A DNA stretch of 64,000 nt from Elusimicrobiales bacterium. Lineage in GTDB: Bacteria; Elusimicrobiota; Elusimicrobia; Elusimicrobiales; UBA9959. Positions 39,869 through 47,999 of the stretch are shown here, piece after piece; the stretch's first letter is position 1; each line of letters starts with the position of its first letter. A model generated the notes under the pieces. The model was not told the origin of the DNA and did no database searches. It worked only from the letters and a program-made list of their open reading frames with translations. The translations under genes were made by a program, and so were the position numbers. The stretch spans positions 1 through 64,000 of the forward strand of contig JAQTOU010000003.1 in the NCBI GenBank assembly GCA_028713125.1, in the 5' to 3' direction.

Positions 39869-42472
39869 ATGAAAGTTATGGAGAAAACCCGGGCAAACCG
39901 CTCCAGTGAAAAATGGCTTTTCTACGGCGCCTCCGCCGCGGCCGCCGCTCTTGCCGCCTGGGCCTTCCTTGGCCGGGCCCCGGCCTCGGTGCAGAACTTC
40001 GCTTATTACGCCGACCGCGGCGAACTCCTTTTCCACGCGGTAAGCAGCAAGGCCGTAAGCTACAGCATGCCGCTCCTGAGCCTGCTGGTCTCGGCCGCCG
40101 GCCATTTCGCTTTCGACCCGGCCCAGCCGGCCAGGTTCGCCGCCGCGCTGCTCTGCCTCGCGGCCTACGGCCTGGGGGCGCGCGCGGGGGGGCGGGCGCG
40201 GGGAGCCCTTTTCGCTCTCGCCGCGGCCGCCGCCACGCTCACCTGCGCCGCCCCTGAAGCCGAGCAGGTTATCTATTCTCTTTTCCTCCTGGTTTTCCTC
40301 AGCCTTGAATTCAGGCGGCAGTCTGACGAAAGCCTCGTCTCCTCGGCCGCGGCCGGCCTCGCCGCCGGCGCTTCAATGCTGATCCGCTCTCCGCTCTTCG
40401 CTTTTCCCCCGCTGGCGGTTTTATTCCGGCGCCTTTCGCCCGGCCGCAAAGCCGGCTGGCTGGCCGCCGCGGCCTTTTTCCTGTTTTGCGCTTATCTCCC
40501 GCTCGCTCCCTGGGCGCGGCTGAACCACAGCGTGTTCGGGCGGCTGATAATTTTCGAGGAAGAGCGCTCCACCTGCAATATCATCACAGGGGCAAGCGGG
40601 ATAGTCTATACCATCGAGGGCGACGCCCGCGCTTTCGCCGGGCTATCCCGGACGGAAAGCGTTTATCCCTGGGCGGTAAAGACGGTGCTGGAAAACCCGG
40701 TCCGCTACGCTCTTTCAGTGGTCAAGCGCGCCTGGCGCGTCTTCCTGATGTTCCCGCTGCTCTTCCTCCTTGCCGGCGCGGGGTTTTTTTTAAGCCGGAA
40801 GGACCCGCTGGCGCGGCTGCTTGCCTTCTTTAGTTCATATTTCATCCTGGTCCACTGCCTGCTCTCGATAGAAGAACGCTATTTTTACCCGCTGCGCTAT
40901 GTGCTCGCCCTGCTTGCGGCCGGCGGGGCCTGGGAACTGGCTAAAAAAGCCGGTCTGACCGGTGAAGAAAAGGGGAAGGATAATTTTACCGTACCGCTTT
41001 TCGCTTTGGTCCTCGCCGCCTCGGCTGCGACCCTCGGAGTGGTCTGGCGCTATCCCGGAGCGGCCAAGCCCGCCCTTATCGCCGTGACACAGGAACTTGA
41101 AAAATATCCCTCCGACGCCTGGCTGCACAGGAAACGCGGCGAGATACTTCTTTCGCTGGACCTCACCGCGGAAGGCCTGGAATCCCTCGGGCGGGCCTGC
41201 GAACTATCCGGGGCGCGGGACCTGTGTTATATCTCCGGGGCTATGAAGTCCTCCGCTCCCCAGGACCCGCCTCCGCTTGAAAATTATTATGAGCTCCAGC
41301 TGGTCAAGCTCATGAGGGAGCTCGAGCTGGGCCGGGAAGCGGCGGCAAAGGGAATCCTGGCAGCGGCGCTGGAGAACTGGCGTGGAGAAAAAAACTCCAT
41401 AAAAGGCGCGCAGTTCAAAGAGGATGAAAATAACCTGGCGCGGATAAAAGAAAGCAATAAGACTTTCTGGGATATGGACCTGCCCAATGCCCTGGCCTAT
41501 CTGCCGCCGGAAAAGCGCGCCGGGGCCCTGGTCCTGCTTTCGCGGCTTACTCCACTGACGCCCAAGCTGCGCGCGATCCTGCTGAGGAACAAAAAAAACC
41601 TGTCGGCGGCTGAAAAAGCCGAGAAAGAAGAACTGCGGAAAAAGCTTGAATTCGAGCTGCCGGAAGCCGAATTCGAGTGGGGCGGAACGGCGCGTGAACT
41701 GACCGCGGAGCTGCTTGGAAAAGCGCGCGCGCCCGAAGGAACAGGAGGGGAACTCGGTCTTTTGCTTGGCCTGGACCTTGAGCCCGGGGAAGCCGTTTCG
41801 ATTTTCGACACGCATTGCGGGGAGTGCGCCGGCGCAGCGGTAAAGGCCGCGGCCCGGGCTTACCTGTCCGCGGGAAAGGACCGTATAGCCGAAGCCCGCA
41901 GGCTGGCGGAGGCGGATCCCGGGAATTTCGCCTATGCCCTGGTACTTTTGGAAAGCGAGAACTTCAGCCCCGAGTCTCTTAAAGCGGCAGCCGGAACTCT
42001 TAAGAACCGCCCCTATCCGCTGGCTGCGGGAGCCCTGGCCTGGGCGCAAAAAGGCGGAAAAAAAGAGGCCGTGGCCCTGGCCAAAGCGGCCGCCCTTACA
42101 AATAAACTGGATAAGAACGGCTGGAGCCTGGCCCTGCTCGCGGCCCAGGAGGCCGGGGATTATAAGACAGGCCTTGAGATAGCCGGCCTTGCCCTGCGCG
42201 AAAACCCGGGTTCCTCGCTGCTTCTAAATGACCGCGGGGTGCTCCGGAGCCTCTCCGGCGACGCCGCGGGGGCGGGCAAAGATTTCGAGGCTGCGGTCGC
42301 GGCCGATCCTTCTAATTTCTCGGCGCTTATGAACCTGGGCGCTACGCTGGAGAGAGCGGCTGAAAAAGAAAAAGCCGCCGAAGCCTACGCCAGGGCGCTC
42401 CGGGCGGCGCGGCCGGGAACGGAGAAGCGGGACGCGGAACAGGCGCTTTCCAGGTTGGGAAAAGCTCAATGA
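39869..42472 (+). CDS. GT-C glycosyltransferase-like membrane protein with TPRs
   Basis: The 867-residue product has ~10 membrane segments in its first ~390 residues, with GT-C/PMT-like features: an acidic first periplasmic loop (YYADRGELLFHAVSS, YSMPLLSLLVSAAG) and LLSIEERYFYPLRYVLALLA near the end of the domain. The C-terminal ~470 residues are helical TPR-like repeats, clearest at the end (NPGSSLLLNDRGVLRSLSGD, PSNFSALMNLGATLERAAEK). It may transfer a sugar from a polyprenyl carrier; the substrate is unknown and the first acidic loop lacks a textbook DE motif. ATG 39878 is an alternative start. Confidence 0.78.
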   Translation: MKVMEKTRANRSSEKWLFYGASAAAAALAAWAFLGRAPASVQNFAYYADRGELLFHAVSSKAVSYSMPLLSLLVSAAGHFAFDPAQPARFAAALLCLAAYGLGARAGGRARGALFALAAAAATLTCAAPEAEQVIYSLFLLVFLSLEFRRQSDESLVSSAAAGLAAGASMLIRSPLFAFPPLAVLFRRLSPGRKAGWLAAAAFFLFCAYLPLAPWARLNHSVFGRLIIFEEERSTCNIITGASGIVYTIEGDARAFAGLSRTESVYPWAVKTVLENPVRYALSVVKRAWRVFLMFPLLFLLAGAGFFLSRKDPLARLLAFFSSYFILVHCLLSIEERYFYPLRYVLALLAAGGAWELAKKAGLTGEEKGKDNFTVPLFALVLAASAATLGVVWRYPGAAKPALIAVTQELEKYPSDAWLHRKRGEILLSLDLTAEGLESLGRACELSGARDLCYISGAMKSSAPQDPPPLENYYELQLVKLMRELELGREAAAKGILAAALENWRGEKNSIKGAQFKEDENNLARIKESNKTFWDMDLPNALAYLPPEKRAGALVLLSRLTPLTPKLRAILLRNKKNLSAAEKAEKEELRKKLEFELPEAEFEWGGTARELTAELLGKARAPEGTGGELGLLLGLDLEPGEAVSIFDTHCGECAGAAVKAAARAYLSAGKDRIAEARRLAEADPGNFAYALVLLESENFSPESLKAAAGTLKNRPYPLAAGALAWAQKGGKKEAVALAKAAALTNKLDKNGWSLALLAAQEAGDYKTGLEIAGLALRENPGSSLLLNDRGVLRSLSGDAAGAGKDFEAAVAADPSNFSALMNLGATLERAAEKEKAAEAYARALRAARPGTEKRDAEQALSRLGKAQ

Positions 42473-42478
42473 AATGTT

Positions 42479-42487
42479 TGGTATAAT
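42479..42487 (+). promoter_or_regulatory. Extended -10 promoter
   Basis: TGGTATAAT (TGnTATAAT) 32 bases before the 42520 start. A TTGGGA 21 bases further upstream is too far to be a normal -35. Confidence 0.65.
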
Positions 42488-42519
42488 ATAGCCAGGGACA
42501 GAGATTTCAGGAGGGTACA

Positions 42520-43053
42520 ATGAAAAAAATTATTCTTGCGGCGGTCTGCGGCCTTTTCGCCGCCAATCTTAGCGCGGCTGAAAAGCTTAATTTCACCGAC
42601 GCTTCTTTCGCCAAACAGCTCAACGCGGTAACCGCGGCGCCCGAAGTGCAGCTCCCGGCGGTCACCAAGCCCGCCAGGGCCAAAGCCGGCCGCTACGTGC
42701 AGGTCTCCGGCTACGTGAACCTCACCGGCAACGGCTTCATTTCCGGCCCCACCGGCGGCTATACCTCGGTCCCGCTAAGCGGCTGGGCCTCCTTCAGGGA
42801 TTCCAGCGGCGAGGTGACCAGCAATAACTCCTACATCAACGTCTACGCCTCGATGTGGATCTACCCCAACCAGTACGTCATGCAGACGGTCTGGCCCAAT
42901 ATCTACGCGCAGTTCTCCTACAAGGGCAAACCCGTAGGCTCCGCCAATATGACCGGCAGCATCTCGGTCTCCGGCTGGCCCAGCGGCAACTTCGTTTCCC
43001 TCAACGGCTCGGGCTACCTCAGCGGCTCGATCTACGTCGAAGACCAGCCTTAA
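42520..43053 (+). CDS. Secreted beta-rich protein, unknown function
   Basis: The 177-residue product has a signal peptide (MKKIILAAVCGLFAANLSAA), a ~30-residue linker and a ~120-residue domain rich in glycine, serine, tyrosine and tryptophan with alternating strands (RYVQVSGYVNLTGNGFISGP, NVYASMWIYPNQY, ISVSGWPSGNFVSLNGSGYL). This suggests a small exported beta-sandwich. An AGGAGG site lies 6 bases upstream. With its own extended -10 promoter and a following terminator it is monocistronic and perhaps well expressed. No family recognised. Confidence 0.8.
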   Translation: MKKIILAAVCGLFAANLSAAEKLNFTDASFAKQLNAVTAAPEVQLPAVTKPARAKAGRYVQVSGYVNLTGNGFISGPTGGYTSVPLSGWASFRDSSGEVTSNNSYINVYASMWIYPNQYVMQTVWPNIYAQFSYKGKPVGSANMTGSISVSGWPSGNFVSLNGSGYLSGSIYVEDQP

Positions 43054-43107
43054 CAGTTTCCGCGCCGCGGAACCGGTGCACGGCTAATACGGGGCACGGA
43101 CAAAAAT

Positions 43108-43137
43108 GGCGGCTTTAAAAGGCCGCCGTTTTTATTT
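43108..43137 (+). terminator. Intrinsic terminator
   Basis: GGCGGCTT / AGGCCGCC stem (eight pairs, one G-U) with a TAAA loop at 43108-43127, then GTTTTTATTT. It ends the 42520-43053 transcript just before folD. Confidence 0.85.
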
Positions 43138-43149
43138 AAGGACTCGATA

Positions 43150-44049
43150 ATGAAATTACTCGAAGGAAAGACCCTCTCGGCTGAAATACTGGGCGCCCTG
43201 CCGGCGCGCATCGACGCGGTCAAGGCCCGCCTGGAGCGGCCGCCTTCGCTCGCTATCATAAATTATTTCGCGGACTCTCCCTCCGCCGTGTACGTGAAGA
43301 GAAAGATAACCGCCTGCGAGAAGCTAGGGATATCCGTGAAGCTCTTCGCCCCGAAGCCGGAGGAAGGCTACCCGGCCTTCAAGGCGCTGCTGGCCAGGCT
43401 GGGAGCGGATCCTAATTACGACGCGATAATGATAGAGCGCCCGCTCCCCGACGGCTTCGAGACGCTGGAGACCTGGGACGCCCTGCCCGCCGCGAAGGAC
43501 GTGGACGGGCTGTCCACGCTCAATATGGGCCGGCTCTTCCTGGCTAAGAAATTCTCCGAGGTGGAAGAGGGCGGCTATTTTGCCCCCTGCACGGCCCTAG
43601 CCGTGATCCGCCTTATGAAATTCCACGGGATAAACCCGTCCGGGATGAATATCGCCGTAGCCGGGCGCTCCGCCGTGGTGGGCCGGCCGCTTGCGCAGAT
43701 GCTCACCGCGCTGGACGCGACGGTGACGATGTGCCATACGCGCACTAAAAACACGGCCGAGATCTTCAAGCGCGCCGACCTGGTCATCACCGCGGTGGGA
43801 AAAGCGAAGTGGCTCAAGAAAGACCTGCTCCCGCCCGGCGCCACGGTCATAGACGTGGGGACCAATTTCGACGAGAACGGGAAGATGTGCGGGGACGCGG
43901 ACTTCGAGGATATAAAAGACGGAGCAGCGGCCGTTTCCCCCGTGCCCGGCGGCGTGGGCCCCGTCACTCTGGCCTGCCTGATAGAAGCTTCCGTGAAGGC
44001 CGCCGAACTGGCCGTCAAAACGGAGAAAAGAGGAATAATACTCACATGA
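43150..44049 (+). CDS. folD: Methylenetetrahydrofolate dehydrogenase/cyclohydrolase
   Basis: FolD interconverts methylene-, methenyl- and formyl-tetrahydrofolate, supplying one-carbon units. The 299-residue product keeps the catalytic YVKRK (Y48, K52), KDVDG (116-120) and the NADP-binding AGRSAVVGRP. Two signatures differ: the usual QLPLP is ERPLP (96-100), and the usual PCTP is PCTA (146-149). The AAGGA ribosome site is 8 bases upstream. It heads a tight plus-strand run to 46455; the next start overlaps its stop. Confidence 0.9.
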   Translation: MKLLEGKTLSAEILGALPARIDAVKARLERPPSLAIINYFADSPSAVYVKRKITACEKLGISVKLFAPKPEEGYPAFKALLARLGADPNYDAIMIERPLPDGFETLETWDALPAAKDVDGLSTLNMGRLFLAKKFSEVEEGGYFAPCTALAVIRLMKFHGINPSGMNIAVAGRSAVVGRPLAQMLTALDATVTMCHTRTKNTAEIFKRADLVITAVGKAKWLKKDLLPPGATVIDVGTNFDENGKMCGDADFEDIKDGAAAVSPVPGGVGPVTLACLIEASVKAAELAVKTEKRGIILT

Positions 44050-44465
44050 AAACTATCCTGAAACTTATTATCGCCCTGCTGCTTCCGGCGGCGCTCAGCC
44101 TGCCGCTTTCCGCCCAGGACGAAGAGGGCGCCGCGCCCCCGGCGGGAACCACTACGGAGAGCGATGTAAGGCCGATGGTAAAACCCGCGGCCAAGCCGGC
44201 GGCTAAACCCGCGGCTAAAAAACCGGCTCCTAAAAAAAAGCCGGCGAAGAAAAAGAAAAAACCGGCCAAGCCCGTGTCCGAATACAAGTTCACCGCGGCC
44301 GAGGCCGTGCCGACCTATAAATTCGACAAGAAGGCCAACCCGATAGTAAAAGCCCCGCCTAAAAAGAAAGGCGCCGCCAAGCCCGCCGCCAAAAAGCCGG
44401 CCGGCGACGATTCAAAATATATAAAAGAAGAAAGCGCTACCAAATCGCCGGAGGAAGGACAGTAA
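44046..44465 (+). CDS. Exported Lys/Ala/Pro-rich protein
   Basis: The 139-residue product has a signal peptide (LKLIIALLLPAALSLPLSAQ), an acidic short segment, then a long basic stretch of AKPA, KKPA and PKKK repeats (about residues 45-75) and a second basic block (~103-120). It resembles TonB-like spacers or histone-H1-like tails, but it is exported. The ATG overlaps the folD stop (ATGA), and its own stop overlaps the GNAT start (TAATG), so translation is coupled. Possible roles include binding peptidoglycan, LPS or extracellular DNA; none is shown. Confidence 0.75.
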   Translation: MKTILKLIIALLLPAALSLPLSAQDEEGAAPPAGTTTESDVRPMVKPAAKPAAKPAAKKPAPKKKPAKKKKKPAKPVSEYKFTAAEAVPTYKFDKKANPIVKAPPKKKGAAKPAAKKPAGDDSKYIKEESATKSPEEGQ

Positions 44466-44950
44466 TGGCCGACCTCCTGGTCAAGCTTTACGATCTTCCC
44501 CAGTCCGCGCAGGCGCTTGAAAAACTGCGCGAAGACGGGATAGAGATACGCCGCGCTATAGGTCCCGAGAAGCACGCTATAGTGGAATGGGCCGAGAAGA
44601 AGTTCTCGCGTTCCTGGGCTTCCGAGTGCGACGTCGCTCTTTCGGCGCAGCCCGTAACCTGCTTCATAGCTATAAAGGAAAAGCAGATAATCGGTTTCGC
44701 CTGCTACGATTCCACCCTGAAAGGCTTTTTCGGGCCCATCGGAGTGGACGAGAGCGTGAAAAAGAAGGGCCTGGGCAAAGCGCTGCTGATACGCACGCTT
44801 GAAGCGATGCGCGACGCGGGCTACGGCTACGCCGCGATAGGCTGGGCCGGGCCGGTGGAGTTCTTCAGGAAGACCGTCGGCGCCACGGTCATCGAGGGCT
44901 CCGAGCCCGGGGTTTACAAAAACCTTATAAAAGCCGGGCCGAGGCAATAG
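44465..44950 (+). CDS. GNAT family N-acetyltransferase
   Basis: The 161-residue product has the GNAT core: a strand FIAIKEKQIIGFACYDS, FGPIGVDESVKKKGLGKALL with the acetyl-CoA pyrophosphate loop (KKKGLGK), and a closing GYGYAAIGWAGPVEFFRKTVGA. The N-terminal ~45 residues form an extra helical part. The acyl acceptor is unknown; the FFRKTVGA ending is typical of small-molecule or peptide acetyltransferases. It begins on the previous stop codon. Confidence 0.88.
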   Translation: MADLLVKLYDLPQSAQALEKLREDGIEIRRAIGPEKHAIVEWAEKKFSRSWASECDVALSAQPVTCFIAIKEKQIIGFACYDSTLKGFFGPIGVDESVKKKGLGKALLIRTLEAMRDAGYGYAAIGWAGPVEFFRKTVGATVIEGSEPGVYKNLIKAGPRQ

Positions 44951-44962
44951 GCCGCCGCGCCC

Positions 44963-45712
44963 ATGAAAGTCCCGCACGAGTGGCATAAAGATTTTTTCAG
45001 GAACTCTTTCTACAACCCCGCCTCCCCGGCGGCGGTGGAGCATGCCCCTTCGGAAGCGGCCTTCATACTCAAGCGGCTTAAATTGAAAAAAGGCGCGGCG
45101 CTGCTCGACTTGTGCTGCGGCCCCGGCCGCCACGCCGTGGAATTCGCCAAAAAAGGCCTGGCCGTCACCGGCTATGATTTTTCCGCGGAGTACCTGAAGG
45201 AAGCCGCGGAGCGCGCGAAGAAAAAGAGGGTTTCATTGCGGCTTATGCGCGGCGATATGCGCCGGCTGCCGTTCCGCGGCGAGTTCGACGCTGCCGTGAA
45301 CCTGTTCACCAGCTTCGGCTATTTCCAGAAATTCTCCGACGACCTGAAAACCCTCAAAGGCGTGGCGGCGGCGCTTAAGCCCGGGGGCCTCTTCCTCCTG
45401 GACGTCATCCACGGTGCTTTTGTCAGGGAAAATTTCCGCCGGCGCGACTGGCTGGAGATGGAGGATTATTACCACCTTGAGGAGGTAGAGGCCGTACGCG
45501 ACGGAGTGTTCACTACCTGGACAAGGATAGAAAAGAAAGGCGGAAAAGTTCAATCGCGCGGTTTTTTCAGCCGTCTGTACGATAAAAAAAAGATCAGCTC
45601 CGCCCTCGGGAAAGCCGGCCTAAAGTCCTTGAAGTTCTGGGGAGGCTTCAGCGGCAAACCTCTGACTTCCAAAGCCAACCGGCTTATCGTCCTGGCCAGG
45701 AAAAAACGATGA
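44963..45712 (+). CDS. SAM-dependent class I methyltransferase
   Basis: The 249-residue product shows motif I LLDLCCGPGRHAVEFAKKG, motif II GYDFSAEYL, motif III RGDMRRLPF and motif IV AAVNLFTSFGYF, followed by LKPGGLFLLDV. The N-terminal WHKDFFRNSFYNPAS segment is frequent in a small-molecule methyltransferase group (UbiE/COG2226-like). The substrate cannot be read. It is 12 bases after the GNAT stop and overlaps trmO by four bases. Confidence 0.88.
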   Translation: MKVPHEWHKDFFRNSFYNPASPAAVEHAPSEAAFILKRLKLKKGAALLDLCCGPGRHAVEFAKKGLAVTGYDFSAEYLKEAAERAKKKRVSLRLMRGDMRRLPFRGEFDAAVNLFTSFGYFQKFSDDLKTLKGVAAALKPGGLFLLDVIHGAFVRENFRRRDWLEMEDYYHLEEVEAVRDGVFTTWTRIEKKGGKVQSRGFFSRLYDKKKISSALGKAGLKSLKFWGGFSGKPLTSKANRLIVLARKKR

Positions 45713-46455
45713 AGACCCATGAAGCGCCGGGCTTCAAGATAATCGGCGTGCTTGAATCCTGCTTCCAGGAGAAATTCGGCACGCCGCGCCAGCCCCACCT
45801 GGTCCCCGGCTCTTTCGCCAAACTTAAGATCTATCCGCAGTTCTCGCCGGAGCATTCCCTGGCCGGGCTGTCCGAATTCAGCCATGTCTGGCTGCTCTCC
45901 TGGTTCCACCTCAGCACGAACAAGACTTTCCACCCCAAGATCCACCCGCCGCGGCTCAAAGGGGGGAAGATCGGCGTCTTCGCCTCGCGCACGCCGCACC
46001 GTCCGAATCCCGTCGGGCTTTCCCTTACCAAACTCGAGCGCGTGGAAAAAGATACGCTCTATCTCTCGGGGATAGACCTGATAAGCGGGACCCCGATCCT
46101 GGACGTGAAGCCCTATCTGCCGATCAGCGATATAGCCGCCAACCCGCTCTCCGGCTGGGTTCCGCTCAACACTTTTCCCGAATTAAAAGTGGAATTTTCC
46201 GACCGGGCCCTCAAGGACATTGAGAAACTGGACCCGCCGGGACTACGGGAGATCCCCCGGCTGATCGCGGACACGCTCCGCCACGACCCCCGCAATATCC
46301 GGGACCGGACCCAGATGAAGGACGGCGCTGAGCTCGCTTTTTTCATGCTGAACCGGGAAATAAAGTTCTCGGTCACCGGCGGCACGGCCACGGTCACCGG
46401 CGTGGAAGCCGCCGTCCCCTTCGACAAGAAATTCCGCAGGGAAAAGCCCCGTTAG
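45709..46455 (+). CDS. trmO: tRNA t6A37 N6-methyltransferase
   Basis: TrmO (TsaA/YaeB family) methylates N6 of t6A37 in some threonine tRNAs using SAM. The 248-residue product has the signature beta-barrel motifs GVFASRTPHRPNPVGLS and LSGIDLISGTPILDVKPYLP, plus FSHVWLLSWFH. The C-terminal ~90 residues (AINPLSGW region onward) match the tRNA-binding tail. Its ATG overlaps the methyltransferase stop (ATGA). It closes the 43150-46455 run. Confidence 0.93.
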   Translation: MKTHEAPGFKIIGVLESCFQEKFGTPRQPHLVPGSFAKLKIYPQFSPEHSLAGLSEFSHVWLLSWFHLSTNKTFHPKIHPPRLKGGKIGVFASRTPHRPNPVGLSLTKLERVEKDTLYLSGIDLISGTPILDVKPYLPISDIAANPLSGWVPLNTFPELKVEFSDRALKDIEKLDPPGLREIPRLIADTLRHDPRNIRDRTQMKDGAELAFFMLNREIKFSVTGGTATVTGVEAAVPFDKKFRREKPR

Positions 46456-46471
46456 CGCCGCAGCTCCTGAA

Positions 46472-46500
46472 TTGAAAACCCAATAAATATAAAGTAACAT
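46472..46500 (+). promoter_or_regulatory. Promoter of the methyltransferase-GT2 gene
   Basis: TTGAAA (46472-46477), 17-base spacer, TAACAT (46495-46500). The leader carries a small CGGCGG/CCGCCG hairpin just downstream. Confidence 0.6.
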
Positions 46501-46547
46501 CAAATTACGGCGGGTTTACCGCCGGGGAAGAGATATAGTCCGGACTT

Positions 46548-47987
46548 ATGCTGAAAATTCAATATCTGCAGGACTTGAGGGCGAGGATAACCGCCAAAAA
46601 GAACGCTATCGCCCAGGAAAGGGAGGCTTGGCAGTCCGGCAACACCTATTACTATTCCCAGATCCTGAATTCCCTCAGATTTTTCATCCCTGCCGGCTCC
46701 TCGGTGCTGCATATCAACTGCGGCACCGGCTTTATCCTGGAAAGGCTGGCCCCGTCCCGCGGGGTAGGCGTGGACGACGGCGCGGCGCAGATAGAGAAAG
46801 CGAGCCAGAAGAAGCTTAAGAACCTCTCTTTTCTCTGCCAGAACCCGGAGGAGCTGAAGCTGGAAACGGCGGAAGCCTTCGATTATATCCTCGTCTCCAC
46901 GATAGAGGAACTCGTGGACATCAAGGCCGTCCTGGATTCCGTCTCGAAATACGCCGATAACCATACCCGGATAATCCTCACGAACTACAACTATCTCTGG
47001 AACCCGCTGGTCAATCTCGCCGAGAAGCTGAAGCTGAAATATCCCCAGGAGCTGCATAACTGGGTTTCTCCCAAGGATATGGACGATTTCTTAAGGTTGT
47101 CCGGGCTCGACGTCATCGCTACCGACAGTATCGTGCTCTGTCCCTACTACATCCCGCTGCTTTCATGGCTGCTGAACAGGTTCGCGGCCAGGCTGCCTTT
47201 TTTCAACAATTTCCCAATGATCCAGCTTTCCTTCGCCAGGAAGACGCCGCAGCTGAAAGACCCTAAGGAATATTCCATCTCCGTGGTCGTTCCCTGCCGG
47301 AACGAAGTCGGCAATATCCAGAACGCCGTCGAGCGGATCCCCGCGATGGGGAAACACACCGAGATAATTTTCTGCGACGACAAATCCACGGACGGCACGC
47401 CGGAGAAAGTCAGGGAAATGATAAAGAAGTATCCCGAAAAAGACATCAAGCTGGTGGCCGGGCCCGGGATCTGCAAAGCGAAGAACGTCTGGACCGGCTT
47501 CGACAGCGCCGCCGGGGATATCCTGCTGATCCTGGACGCCGACCTTTCAGTCGTCCCCGAGGAGCTGCCCTATTTCTTCGAGGCGATCACCAAAGGCTAC
47601 GGCGAGTTCATCAACGGCTCGCGCCTGGTCTACCCCATGCATGACGGCGCGATGAGGTTCCTGAACGTCCTCGGCAACAAGTTCTTTTCCACGCTCTTCT
47701 CTTTCATCCTGGACATCCCGCTGAAAGACACCTTGTGCGGGACCAAGGTCCTGTGGCGGACCGATTACCTTAACAAAGTAAAACCCCGCCGCGGGACCTG
47801 GGGCGAGGACCGCTGGGGCGACTACGACCTGATCTTCGGCGCCGCGAAGAACCTGAAGATAATAGAATTGCCCGTTCACTATATGGACAGGACCTACGGC
47901 GAAACCAAGATGACGGGCAGGTTCAGGAACGGCTGGATCATGCTGAAGATGTGCCGGCAGTCCATGTTCAAGACTAAATTCCACTAG
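46548..47987 (+). CDS. Methyltransferase-glycosyltransferase (GT2) fusion
   Basis: The 479-residue product joins two enzymes. Residues ~30-215 are a class I methyltransferase (VLHINCGTGFILERLA, then VGVDDG), with a hydrophobic YYIPLLSWLLNRF segment at the end. Residues ~243-479 are a GT2 family glycosyltransferase (ISVVVPCRNEVGNIQNAVER, IIFCDDKSTDGTPEKV, LLILDADLSV). The GT half resembles dolichyl-phosphate-type or polyprenyl-phosphate sugar transferases. It lies 12 bases before an NDP-sugar epimerase gene, suggesting a shared glycan pathway. It has its own promoter. Confidence 0.88.
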   Translation: MLKIQYLQDLRARITAKKNAIAQEREAWQSGNTYYYSQILNSLRFFIPAGSSVLHINCGTGFILERLAPSRGVGVDDGAAQIEKASQKKLKNLSFLCQNPEELKLETAEAFDYILVSTIEELVDIKAVLDSVSKYADNHTRIILTNYNYLWNPLVNLAEKLKLKYPQELHNWVSPKDMDDFLRLSGLDVIATDSIVLCPYYIPLLSWLLNRFAARLPFFNNFPMIQLSFARKTPQLKDPKEYSISVVVPCRNEVGNIQNAVERIPAMGKHTEIIFCDDKSTDGTPEKVREMIKKYPEKDIKLVAGPGICKAKNVWTGFDSAAGDILLILDADLSVVPEELPYFFEAITKGYGEFINGSRLVYPMHDGAMRFLNVLGNKFFSTLFSFILDIPLKDTLCGTKVLWRTDYLNKVKPRRGTWGEDRWGDYDLIFGAAKNLKIIELPVHYMDRTYGETKMTGRFRNGWIMLKMCRQSMFKTKFH

Positions 47988-47999
47988 GAAGGACGGATC

